From positions 1 through 49,018 of the forward strand of contig NZ_NRRV01000039.1 in the NCBI RefSeq assembly GCF_016583825.1: a DNA stretch of 49,018 bases. The letters are read 5' to 3'. Positions 41,724 through 49,018 of this stretch are shown here, piece after piece. The notes beneath the pieces are model-generated. The model was given only the letters and a program-made list of their open reading frames with translations, was not told where the DNA came from and did not search any database. Position 1 is the first letter of the stretch. Every line of letters begins with the position of its first letter. Made by a program: the position numbers and the translations under genes. This DNA is from Thiohalocapsa halophila (GTDB taxonomy: Bacteria > Pseudomonadota > Gammaproteobacteria > Chromatiales > Chromatiaceae).

Positions 41724-42238
41724 GAATGGGGCCCTGTGGAAGTCCATGATCATTGCCATTGTCTGCGCAGCCGTGCAGACCTCGGCCGGCCCAGCAGGCG
41801 CAGCGCCGTAGGTCACGATTGCCGGGCAGGCGTCGGCCGGCACCCCTTGGGACGCCGACAAGCAAGAGCCAATTCGCACGGGTCAGGGACAGTGGTCAGG
41901 GGCAGCGGTCAGGCGCATCGCGGACCTCCCGAGACGGTGGATGGATGTACCGCACTCTGACCGGGGGCGGACCGACCTTCTTTCGGCCTGAAAGAAACCG
42001 CCGTAGGGGGCGGTCGCTGCTGTTGGGGAGATGGCGCTGATGGGTCGTCCCCGCCCCCACGGGAGACGTCAATCAATCGGCGTTGCCCTAGGCAGGCCGC
42101 GCTCGTCAGCGGCCGCAAAGTCCCGCAGCGGTAGCCGATTGCCGGTGCCGCCCCGCGCCGCCGAGGATGATGCGCCATGCTCCGCAGCGGCGCGGTTTGG
42201 CTCCTTCCCGAGACCCCTGATGAGAGGCAGCAGCCTTG
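41724..42238. other. Intergenic stretch before the GH15 gene
   Basis: About 515 bases with no convincing gene on either strand. Several open frames are present but none has a ribosome site plus protein-like composition. It probably holds the promoter of the GH15 gene, which was not pinned down. Confidence 0.4.
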
Positions 42239-44101
42239 ATGCGTGAAGCGCCAACCCCAGCCGCCTCCAGGAACGCCATCGAAGACTACGCCATCATCGG
42301 CGACTGCCGCTCGGCGGCCCTGATCTCGCGCGAGGGCTCCATCGATTGGCTGTGCTGGCCGCGCTTCGACAGCCCCTCGTTGTTCGCGGCCATCCTCGAT
42401 CAAGACAAGGGCGGGCGCTTTTCGGTGCGCCCGGTGGCTCCGGCCAGGATCACCCGCCGCTACCTCGGCGAGACCAATGTCCTTGAGACGACCTTCGTCA
42501 CCGACGGCGGTGTGCTGCGCCTCACCGACCTGATGCCCGTGACCTCGGAGGCCGATAAGCGCCGCAGCATGTGGGCGAGCCACCAGATCCTGCGGCGTGT
42601 CGAATGCATCGAAGGCGCCGTGGACATTGAGATCCGGTGCGATCCGCGCCCGAGCTACGGTCGCGAGAGTTGCCGACTCAAGGACCGGGGCGCGTTGGGG
42701 CTCTACTTCGAGAAGCAGGGTCGGGCCTTCGTTCTGCGCAGCGAGATCCCACTGCGGCTCTCCCGCACGGAGGAAGGCGTCCGGCAGCGCCACCGCTTGC
42801 AAGCCGGCGACCGTCATCACCTCTCGGCCGTCTACAGCGAGCGCGAGCCGTCCTTTGTGCCGCCCCTTGGCGAGGAAGCGGAGCGGCGCATTGGTCTCAC
42901 GCTGGACTGGTGGCGCGCCTGGTCCGCGCGCTGCACCTACGAGGGTCCGCACCGGGATGCGGTGGTGCGCAGCGCCCTGGTGCTGAAGCTGCTGGCCTAC
43001 GCGCCTTCCGGGGCGATTATCGCCGCGCCCACCACCTCGCTGCCGGAGTGGCGCGGCGGCACGCGCAATTGGGATTATCGCTTCTGCTGGCTGCGGGATG
43101 CTTCGCTGACCCTGCGCGCCCTCTTCGATCTGGGCTTTCCGGAAGAGGCCCTGGCTTTCCTCCATTGGCTGACGCACTCCACCCGGCTCACCTGGCCGGA
43201 TTTGCAGATCCTCTACGACGTTCACGGGGAAACGGAGCTTGCCGAGGAAGAGCTGACGGCACTATCGGGCTTTGCCGACTCTCGACCGGTGCGCATCGGC
43301 AACCAGGCGTCCGATCAGTTCCAGCTCGACATCTACGGGGAGGTGATCGATGCCGCCTATGCGTTTGTGCGTCAAGGCGGGCGTCTGACCGCCGCCACAG
43401 CGCGGCTCTTGGTGGGCTTCGGCAAGACCGTGTGCCGGCGCTGGCGCGAGCCCGACGAGGGTATCTGGGAGGTGCGCGCGGGCCGCCGGCATCACACCTA
43501 CTCCAAGGCAATGTGCTGGGTGGCCCTGGACCGATTGTTGCGGCTGCACCAGGCCGGCAAGCTGCGGGCGCCGGTCGAGTGGTTCGAGCGCGAGCGCGAT
43601 GCGCTGCGCGCGGAGATCGACGCCCGGGGCTTCAATCAACGGCTCGGCAGCTATGTCAGCGTCTACGAGGGCGATGAGCTCGACGCCAGCCTGCTGCTGC
43701 TGGCGCGTCATGGCTTCATCGAGCCGCACTCGCAGCGGGCGCGGGGCACCCGCGACGCGATCATCGAGGCGCTGGGCAGCAACGGGCTGCTATACCGCTA
43801 CCTGGGCATTGACGACGGACTCCCGGGGGACGAAGGCGCCTTCGGCATATGCAGCTTCTGGGCCGTGGACGCCTATGCCCTGGCCGGGGAGCTTCAGGCC
43901 GGGGAGGCGCTGTTCGAGCGTGTCCTCGGCTATGCCAACGACCTGGGCTTGTTCGCCGAGGAGATCGATCCCGCGGACGGCTCGGCGCTGGGCAACTTTC
44001 CGCAGGCATTCACCCATGTCGGACTCATCGATGCTGCACTGTCGCTGGCAGGCGCCCGTCGCGACAACGGGGAGCATCACCAGACACGAGCGAGCGGTTG
44101 A
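42239..44101 (+). CDS. Glycoside hydrolase family 15 (glucoamylase/trehalase-like)
   Basis: The 620-residue protein starts MREAPTPAASRNAIEDYAII, with GDCRSAALISREGSIDWLCW, a typical GH15 start. The (alpha/alpha)6 catalytic part has RNWDYRFCWLRDASLTLRAL (substrate-binding Trp/Arg/Asp) and near the end LFAEEIDPADGSALGNFPQA, then FTHVGLIDAAL with the catalytic acids. It lacks a signal peptide, so it acts in the cytoplasm on maltodextrin, trehalose or glycogen-like material. Frame overlaps the next ATG by one base. ATG 42239 is used rather than TTG 42236. Confidence 0.93.
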   Translation: MREAPTPAASRNAIEDYAIIGDCRSAALISREGSIDWLCWPRFDSPSLFAAILDQDKGGRFSVRPVAPARITRRYLGETNVLETTFVTDGGVLRLTDLMPVTSEADKRRSMWASHQILRRVECIEGAVDIEIRCDPRPSYGRESCRLKDRGALGLYFEKQGRAFVLRSEIPLRLSRTEEGVRQRHRLQAGDRHHLSAVYSEREPSFVPPLGEEAERRIGLTLDWWRAWSARCTYEGPHRDAVVRSALVLKLLAYAPSGAIIAAPTTSLPEWRGGTRNWDYRFCWLRDASLTLRALFDLGFPEEALAFLHWLTHSTRLTWPDLQILYDVHGETELAEEELTALSGFADSRPVRIGNQASDQFQLDIYGEVIDAAYAFVRQGGRLTAATARLLVGFGKTVCRRWREPDEGIWEVRAGRRHHTYSKAMCWVALDRLLRLHQAGKLRAPVEWFERERDALRAEIDARGFNQRLGSYVSVYEGDELDASLLLLARHGFIEPHSQRARGTRDAIIEALGSNGLLYRYLGIDDGLPGDEGAFGICSFWAVDAYALAGELQAGEALFERVLGYANDLGLFAEEIDPADGSALGNFPQAFTHVGLIDAALSLAGARRDNGEHHQTRASG

Positions 44102-44583
44102 TGAACATTCCCGAAATCCTGCTCTGGGGCTTTGCAGCGACACTGCTCCTCACCACCCTGATGGCGGCGGCCCAAGGCCTGGGCCTGTCGCGCATGAGCA
44201 TCCCCTATATGCTCGGCACGATTTTTACGCCAGAGTACGACCGGGCGTTGGTGATCGGCTTTCTGCTGCACTTTGCGAGCGGCTGGCTCTTCGCCCTGTT
44301 CTACGCGCTGGTGTTCGAGAGCCTGTGCCGAGCGGGCTGGCTGCTGGGCGGCGGCATCGGTCTGCTGCAGGCCCTGGTCGTGCTGATCACCCTCATGCCC
44401 ATTGCGCCGAGCCTGCATCCGCGTATGGCGAGCGAGCACCGCGGACCGGAGCCGACCCGGGCCCTGGAGCCACCCGGCTTCTTGGCCCTCAACTACGGCC
44501 GGCGCACGCCGCTGGTCACCATCGCCGCTCATGCGCTCTACGGTGCGCTGCTGGGTGGCCTGTATCAGCCGCTTTGCGCGTAA
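44101..44583 (+). CDS. Small polytopic membrane protein of unknown function
   Basis: The 160-residue protein starts at the ATG that shares its A with the GH15 stop (TGATG). Hydrophobic segments are LLWGFAATLLLTTLMAAAQG, ALVIGFLLHFASGWLFALFY, LLGGGIGLLQALVVLITLMP and a last one near LVTIAAHALYGALLGGLYQP. The loop HPRMASEHRGPEPTRALEPP carries His and Arg. Translation is coupled to the GH15 gene, but no shared function is evident. Confidence 0.8.
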   Translation: MNIPEILLWGFAATLLLTTLMAAAQGLGLSRMSIPYMLGTIFTPEYDRALVIGFLLHFASGWLFALFYALVFESLCRAGWLLGGGIGLLQALVVLITLMPIAPSLHPRMASEHRGPEPTRALEPPGFLALNYGRRTPLVTIAAHALYGALLGGLYQPLCA

Positions 44584-44690
44584 CGACAATGCCTTTGGCG
44601 TAGACGGGTATCCCGGCCTCCCCCGCCTGCGTGAATCCGCCGAAGGACGACGGCACGACAGCGGGGCCGCTCTGCGGCAGAATCGGCCCC

Positions 44691-46184
44691 GTGAAAGGCC
44701 TGGGCTCACTTCGCAACGCCATTTTGCTGTTCGTCCTGCTGCCGGTGCTCGGCGTCTTGGTCGGCGTCGGCATGCTCGGCCTGCGCGGACTCGAAGAGCA
44801 GATGACCCGGCGCCTTCAGGACGATATCGAGCTGGTTGCGCGCTCGATCCGGCTTCCCATCGCGGCGGCAATGGTGCGTGGCGATACGGAAGCGGTCCAG
44901 GAGGCGCTGGACTCGGTCTTTTTGATCGACCAGGTCTTCGGCGCCTATGTCTACGACAGCGCCGGCGAGCGCGTGGCAACCAGCGGGCCGCGCAGCCCCC
45001 TGCTGGAGCGCCGGCGCGACGCCCGCGCCGTTGCCGAGGAGGGGACGCAGGGCAGCTTTGAAGAGCGGCGCGGCCGCGAGGTCTTTTCGTTCTTCCTGCC
45101 CCTGTCGGATGCAGCAGGACGGGTGGTGGGCCTGCTCCAGGTCACGCGCGATCTCTCCCGGTTTCAAGACTATATCGCGCGCCTGCGGTGGGTAGGCGGC
45201 ATGGCGATTGCTTTCTTGGCGGTGGTCTTCGTGCTGGTCGTACTCCTTGGGCACCATCGCGCGGTCGGCCGTCACGTGCGTGCGCTGACGGGAGCGATGC
45301 AGCCGATCGGCACGGGGGAGCCGGGGCTGCGCGTTCCCGAGCAGGGACCGGATGAGCTGCGGCGCCTGGGTGTCGGCATCAACGCGATGATCGGCCGCTG
45401 GGAGGCATCCGAGCAGCACCTGCACGAGCAGCGACAACGCGAGGCCGAGCTGGAGCGCGAGCTGCGGCAATCCGAGAAGCTGGCCGCGATCGGGCGCCTG
45501 GCCGCGGGGCTGGCGCACGAGCTGGGCACCCCGCTCGGCAGCGTCGCCGGGCGCGCCCAGCGCGCAGCGCGCAGCCTGCCGGATGCGTCGCCCGCCAGGG
45601 CCGAGCTGTCGCGGCTGTTGACAGAGCTGGGGCGGGTCGAAACCACCGTCCGGGAGCTGCTCGATTTCGCGCGTCAGGGTCCCTTGAGGCGGCGCCGCGT
45701 GGAGCTGTTGCCCCTCATCGAGGACGTGGTGGCGCGCTCCTTGAGCGCGTCGCCGCGCCCCGATCTGCACGTCGCCGTGGAGATGTCCGACGCCCTGTCC
45801 GGCCTCGAGGTCGAGGTCGATCCGCTGCGGCTGGAGCAGGCGCTGGGCAATTTGCTCGACAATGCGCTGCAGGCGGCGCAGCGCCGGGTCCGGATCAGCG
45901 CCGAGCCGGAGCCCGAGCAGCTGCGCCTGCGTGTGGAAGACGACGGCCCGGGGATTGCGCAAGCCGATGTCGAGCGCCTCTTCGAGCCCTTCTTCACCAC
46001 CAAGCCGGCCGGCCAGGGCACCGGGCTCGGGCTCGCGGTGGCGCGGGCGGCCGTGGCCGAGCATGGCGGCACACTGTGGCTCGAGCACCCGGGGGCGCCG
46101 GGCGCGTGCTTCCTGATCCGCTTGCCGCTGTTCGAGCCGGCCCCGACGGACGCTGAGCGAGGAGGTTCGCAGCGTGAGCGCTGA
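44691..46184 (+). CDS. Membrane sensor histidine kinase
   Basis: The 497-residue protein from GTG 44691 has a first membrane segment (AILLFVLLPVLGVLVGVGML), a periplasmic sensor region (about 32-165, no PAS core plain), a second segment (GMAIAFLAVVFVLVVLLG), a HAMP-like linker, coiled helix (EQRQREAELERELRQ), the phosphoacceptor His276 in GLAHELGTPLGSVAG and an ATPase domain with LGNLLDNALQAA, DDGPGIAQ and FFTTKPAGQGTGLGLAV. It is of the class that pairs with NtrC-type regulators, and the next gene, overlapping by 11 bases, is one. Confidence 0.91.
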   Translation: MKGLGSLRNAILLFVLLPVLGVLVGVGMLGLRGLEEQMTRRLQDDIELVARSIRLPIAAAMVRGDTEAVQEALDSVFLIDQVFGAYVYDSAGERVATSGPRSPLLERRRDARAVAEEGTQGSFEERRGREVFSFFLPLSDAAGRVVGLLQVTRDLSRFQDYIARLRWVGGMAIAFLAVVFVLVVLLGHHRAVGRHVRALTGAMQPIGTGEPGLRVPEQGPDELRRLGVGINAMIGRWEASEQHLHEQRQREAELERELRQSEKLAAIGRLAAGLAHELGTPLGSVAGRAQRAARSLPDASPARAELSRLLTELGRVETTVRELLDFARQGPLRRRRVELLPLIEDVVARSLSASPRPDLHVAVEMSDALSGLEVEVDPLRLEQALGNLLDNALQAAQRRVRISAEPEPEQLRLRVEDDGPGIAQADVERLFEPFFTTKPAGQGTGLGLAVARAAVAEHGGTLWLEHPGAPGACFLIRLPLFEPAPTDAERGGSQRER

Positions 46185-47586
46185 GCCCGAGACGACGCCC
46201 GCGGAGCGGCCCGCCATCTTGGTGGTGGAGGACGACGACGGCTATCGGGCGCTCCTGATCGAGGAGCTCGAAGATGCCGGGTACCGGCTCACCGGCGTCG
46301 CCGATGCGGCAGCGGCGCGCGCGGAGCTCGCCAGCCGAAGCGCCGCGCTTGTGCTGAGCGATCTGCGCCTGCCGGGTGAAGACGGGCTCGCGCTGCTGGA
46401 GGCGACACGTGCGCTGACGCCTCGGCCGGGATTCATCATGCTGACCGGCTTTGGCACCATTCGCCAAGCGGTGGCAGCGCTCAAGGCGGGTGCCGACGAC
46501 TTCCTCACCAAGCCCATCGATCTGGAGCACCTGCGCCTCGCGGTGGCGCGGGTGCTGGAAACCCGGCAGCTGCAGGCCGAGGTAGCGCGCTATCGGGAAG
46601 TCCTCGCGGGCGGGCAATTCCACGGCATGCTCGGCAAGAGTCCGGCGATGCGCGCGCTCTACGATCTGATCCGTCGCATTGCCCCATCCGACAGCAGCGT
46701 GTTGATCACCGGCGAGTCCGGAACCGGCAAAGAGCTGGTCGCGCGGGCCTTGCACGCCGAGAGCGCGCGCGCCGCGGCGCCGTTCGTCGCCGTCAACTGT
46801 GCCGGCATCCCGGAGGCGCTGCTCGAGTCGGAGCTGCTCGGCCATGCCGCCGGGGCTTTCAGCGGCGCTCGCGGCGCCCGCAAGGGGCTCTTCGTCGAGG
46901 CCGACGGCGGCACCCTGTTTCTCGACGAGATCGCCGAGATGCCGCCGGCGATGCAGACCAGGCTGCTGCGGCTGCTCCAGGACGGCCGGGTGCGGCCCGT
47001 CGGCGCCAATACCGAAATCGGGACCGATGTGCGCATCGTCGCCGCGACCCATCGCGAGCTCGGCGAGCGCATTGCCGAGGGGCATTTTCGCGAGGATCTG
47101 TATTACCGCCTTGAGACCTTCCGTATCCATGTGCCGTCGCTGCGCGAGCGGGGCGAAGACATTGCCGCCCTGCTGCAGCACTTCCTGCTGGCGCAGACAG
47201 CGGCGCGCGAGGGTCACGTCCGGCGCTTCGCGCCCGCAGCCTGGCGCGCCCTGCTGAGCTATCCCTACCCGGGCAATGTGCGCGAGCTGGCGAGCCTGGT
47301 CGAGCGTGCGGCGACCCTTGCGCCGACCCCCGAGATCGGCCTCGACGATCTGCCCGAGCGCGTGCGGGCGGAGGCCGACGCGCACCCGAGGTCGGGTGCG
47401 CTGGCAGCGCCGCCGCTGCCGGGCTCCGATGAGGACTGGGAGACGCTGGCGGCGGTGGAGGCCCGTTATATCCGATCCGTGCTCGAGTGGACCGAGGGCA
47501 ATAAGCAGCGTGCGGCGAAGATCCTGGGGATCGGCCGCAAGACGCTCTACCGGAAGCTGGAGGAGCAGGGTCGGCATGATACGTAG
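46174..47586 (+). CDS. NtrC-family sigma-54-dependent response regulator
   Basis: The 470-residue protein has a receiver domain (phosphoacceptor Asp63 in LVLSDLRLPGEDG, Lys in FLTKPID), a sigma-54 AAA+ domain with GESGTGKELVARALH, ESELLGHAAGAFSGARGARK, GGTLFLDEIAEMP and a Fis-type HTH at the end (NKQRAAKILGIGRKTLYRKL). The sigma-54 contact loop is GAFSGA, not the usual GAFTGA; Ser for Thr is a mild change that may still work. GTG 46174 overlaps the kinase gene by 11 bases. Likely targets include the DUF4168 gene downstream. Confidence 0.94.
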   Translation: MSAEPETTPAERPAILVVEDDDGYRALLIEELEDAGYRLTGVADAAAARAELASRSAALVLSDLRLPGEDGLALLEATRALTPRPGFIMLTGFGTIRQAVAALKAGADDFLTKPIDLEHLRLAVARVLETRQLQAEVARYREVLAGGQFHGMLGKSPAMRALYDLIRRIAPSDSSVLITGESGTGKELVARALHAESARAAAPFVAVNCAGIPEALLESELLGHAAGAFSGARGARKGLFVEADGGTLFLDEIAEMPPAMQTRLLRLLQDGRVRPVGANTEIGTDVRIVAATHRELGERIAEGHFREDLYYRLETFRIHVPSLRERGEDIAALLQHFLLAQTAAREGHVRRFAPAAWRALLSYPYPGNVRELASLVERAATLAPTPEIGLDDLPERVRAEADAHPRSGALAAPPLPGSDEDWETLAAVEARYIRSVLEWTEGNKQRAAKILGIGRKTLYRKLEEQGRHDT

Positions 47587-47591
47587 CGCGA

Positions 47592-47605
47592 TGACGCATG
47601 CGTCA
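47592..47605. promoter_or_regulatory. 14-bp perfect palindrome TGACGCATGCGTCA
   Basis: It lies 6 bases after the response-regulator stop and about 160 bases before the DUF4168 start. Its place upstream of a -24-like TTGGCACG (about 47704-47711) fits an enhancer site for the NtrC-type protein encoded just before it. The -12 half of that promoter is poor (ATGA in place of TTGC), so the promoter call is weak. Confidence 0.45.
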
Positions 47606-47764
47606 AAATGATACGGTGCGGTGGCGATGCGAGCCGCCGCTGCTGCTCGAGCGCCGCGGCATAACCCTCTGACTGGGAAAGACGCATGCTGTCCTTCGGG
47701 GGCTTGGCACGGCACATGATTGGTTCGCGTCGCCATCCACGACAGCCCAATCCGGAGGCTCACT

Positions 47765-48169
47765 ATGAAGACGACATTCGCGAAACCGGCCGCTGCAGCG
47801 ACACTCGCTGCGCTCTTCGCTTTTGGCGGCGGCGTTTCCGCGCAGCAGCAAGGCACCGGCGGCGACCCGGCTGCGGGGGCCGGCGCGCAGCCGAGCGCGC
47901 CGGTGAATGTGGACGATGCGACGCTCTCGGAGTTTGCCGACGCCTACCTGTCGGTGCAGGAGATCAGGCAAGATCTGAGCGACAAGCTCGCCGAGGCCCC
48001 GGACAGGGCCGCCGCACAGACCATGCAGCGGGAGGCGCAGGACGAGATGGCCCAAGCCGTCAAAGACAGCGGTGTCTCGGTTCAGGAGTACAACGACATC
48101 GCCGTCGGCCTGCAGAATGACCCCCAGCTCGCGCAGCGCGTCAAGGAGGCCATTGACCAGGTCCGCTGA
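47765..48169 (+). CDS. Secreted DUF4168 protein
   Basis: The 134-residue protein starts MKTTFAKPAAAATLAALFAF, then GGGVSA, a signal peptide. After a Gly/Ala/Gln-rich linker the DUF4168-type helical part reads VDDATLSEFADAYLSVQEIR, then QEAQDEMAQAVKDSG and VQEYNDIAVGLQNDPQLAQR. The family is small, periplasmic, helical and of unknown function. ATG 47765 follows CCGGAGGCTCACT, a strong ribosome site; the longer frame from 47720 is rejected. Confidence 0.85.
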   Translation: MKTTFAKPAAAATLAALFAFGGGVSAQQQGTGGDPAAGAGAQPSAPVNVDDATLSEFADAYLSVQEIRQDLSDKLAEAPDRAAAQTMQREAQDEMAQAVKDSGVSVQEYNDIAVGLQNDPQLAQRVKEAIDQVR

Positions 48170-48348
48170 CCGGGCGAGCGGCGCACGGCGGGCTTGGCGT
48201 CACTGCGATGGACGCGCAGGCCTGCCGTGCGGCGCGGATACAGGGCCTTTGCCCAGCGCCGCCGGCCCAGCCGGCCGGCGGCTCCCCCCTGATCAGGCAA
48301 GGCTGCCATGAATCTCCCCGCGAAGGTTATTGCGATGACCGATTGCAA

Positions 48349-48840
48349 TCATCGAGCGATGCCCGCGGGCTGCATCGCGGCTGTGCTGGTGCTGTCCACC
48401 CCGCGACCTGGATCGCGACTGGTCATTGAGCAGCAGCTCTGATAGCCGCCTGCGCACCCCCTCCGGCCGATAAAAAGCTCAGGCAGGTCCACCGGCCGCA
48501 TCAGGCTGATGATCCAGTCCGGCAGCGGCGTTTGCTCGCTGAAGCCACAGGCGACGCCGAGTCGCCTCCTGTGGCCCACCTCGATGAAGCTCGGCGCATC
48601 GAGGTCGTCGGCGCAGACAATGCCGCAGTAATCGTCGCGCTGGGCGCGTCGCAGGCGATCATCGAAGTCGTAAATGAACGCTTCCAAGGCCTTGGCATAC
48701 GCCACTGTCCGGGGCAGGGCCCTGTCCGGGAGGGGATAGGTTGCTCCCGCCGCGGGCATCTGCGCGAAGCTGGTCCCACCGTAGCGCCGACATCAATGTG
48801 TCGCGGAAGCGGTGTAGCACGGGAGCGAGGGCTCTGGCAT
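48349..48840 (-). pseudogene. Dispersed family protein, frameshifted copy
   Basis: From ATG 48840 (MPEP) the family sequence continues in another frame as LAPVLHRFRDTLMSALRWDQ and, after a loss of about 20 codons, in a third frame as AYAKALEAFIYDFDDRLRRA, then DDYCGIVCADDLDAPSFIEV, RRRLGVACGFSEQTPLPDWI and ISLMRPVDLPE. These blocks match the intact copy at 24658-25110. At least two shifts make it non-functional as one protein, though a 136-residue frame from an internal ATG 48759 remains open. Confidence 0.75.
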
Positions 48841-48951
48841 AAATCCGGTGTTAGCGGCTGAGCGAACCTGCGCATAAACGGTGAACAGTTTCGCGACGCC
48901 CGCCCGAGGGGCACGGGGTACTGGCTGCGAGGCTCGCTGCGAGGAGCAGGC

Positions 48952-49018
48952 TCAGAAGGGCATGTCGTCGTCGACCTCGAAGAGGTCGGGCTGGAAGTGA
49001 TCCTGCTGTTCGCTGCGG
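48952..49018 (-). CDS. ssb: Single-stranded DNA-binding protein, 3' end only
   Basis: The minus-strand frame entering from the right edge reads RSEQQDHFQPDLFEVDDDMP, then F and TGA (48952-48954). The acidic DDDMPF end is the conserved tip by which SSB recruits replication and repair proteins, and the Gln/Asp-rich stretch before it fits the flexible linker. The OB-fold part lies outside the window. Confidence 0.85.
   Translation of the reverse strand, partial: RSEQQDHFQPDLFEVDDDMPF

Noticed and set aside
48308..48442. 44-codon plus-strand frame starting MNLPAKVIAMTDCNHRAMPA
   Set aside because: It has an ATG and a hydrophobic stretch, but no clear ribosome site or homology and it overlaps the frameshifted family copy.

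Overview
The window is GC-rich, tightly packed bacterial DNA. Its gene content points to a gammaproteobacterium, most likely a purple sulfur bacterium (Chromatiaceae-like). This is an inference from sulfur-trafficking proteins (DsrE-like, several rhodanese domains, cysteine desulfurase), a bufferin (MNIO) operon, and an acetolactate synthase-like / aldehyde dehydrogenase / FMN glutamate-synthase-like cluster. No rRNA, tRNA or CRISPR array was seen.

1-12.9 kb is a sulfur-handling accessory region. A divergent pair (TVP38/TMEM64 membrane protein, with a C-terminal rhodanese in the complete copy, facing a fatty-acid-hydroxylase/sterol-desaturase-like protein) occurs twice. Between them lie an ArsR-type repressor fused to a rhodanese, a DsrE-like protein and a cysteine desulfurase. 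Five intergenic sites share the pattern ATTCAAC-N6-KTTGA or a close variant; in the best cases the right half-site forms the -35 hexamer of a sigma-70-like promoter. The proposal is a persulfide-responsive ArsR-rhodanese regulon. The same region holds many wrecks: an IS630 transposase tail, a DsrE-like tail, a MerR regulator cut by a stop codon, a type III restriction-modification locus reduced to gene starts around an intact MNT-HEPN pair, and a second cysteine desulfurase start.

12.9-25.5 kb: a truncated periplasmic protein, a bufABC-type bufferin operon, a DUF3179 protein, an exported peroxiredoxin-like protein, a PAS-PAS histidine kinase, an exported TlpA-like thioredoxin, two tandem secreted paralogues of unknown function, an NDH-2-like flavoprotein, an exported metallo-beta-lactamase-fold hydrolase, and small proteins of unknown role.

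25.7-36.2 kb is carbon metabolism: zwf, gnd (short, probably NAD-linked form) and tal for the oxidative pentose phosphate pathway. A block 'tal - YHS protein - LCAT-like lipoprotein' is duplicated. The copy after zwf has decayed: tal has a 483-base in-frame deletion between 12-base repeats, and a HigBA-type toxin-antitoxin pair sits at the LCAT stump, which truncates higA before its HTH domain. Between the copies lie patatin, acetoacetate decarboxylase and a truncated 3-hydroxybutyrate dehydrogenase-like gene.

36.2-49 kb: the acetolactate synthase-like/ALDH/glutamate-synthase-like cluster, a REP-like doublet with gene remnants, a GH15 glucoamylase-like enzyme with a small membrane protein, a two-component system with an NtrC-type regulator, a secreted DUF4168 protein, and the 3' end of ssb. 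A dispersed family of about 150 residues occurs three times (24.7, 41.5, 48.4 kb); only the first copy is intact.

Coding calls come from reading translations and motifs by eye; family names rest on recognised motifs, not on a database search.
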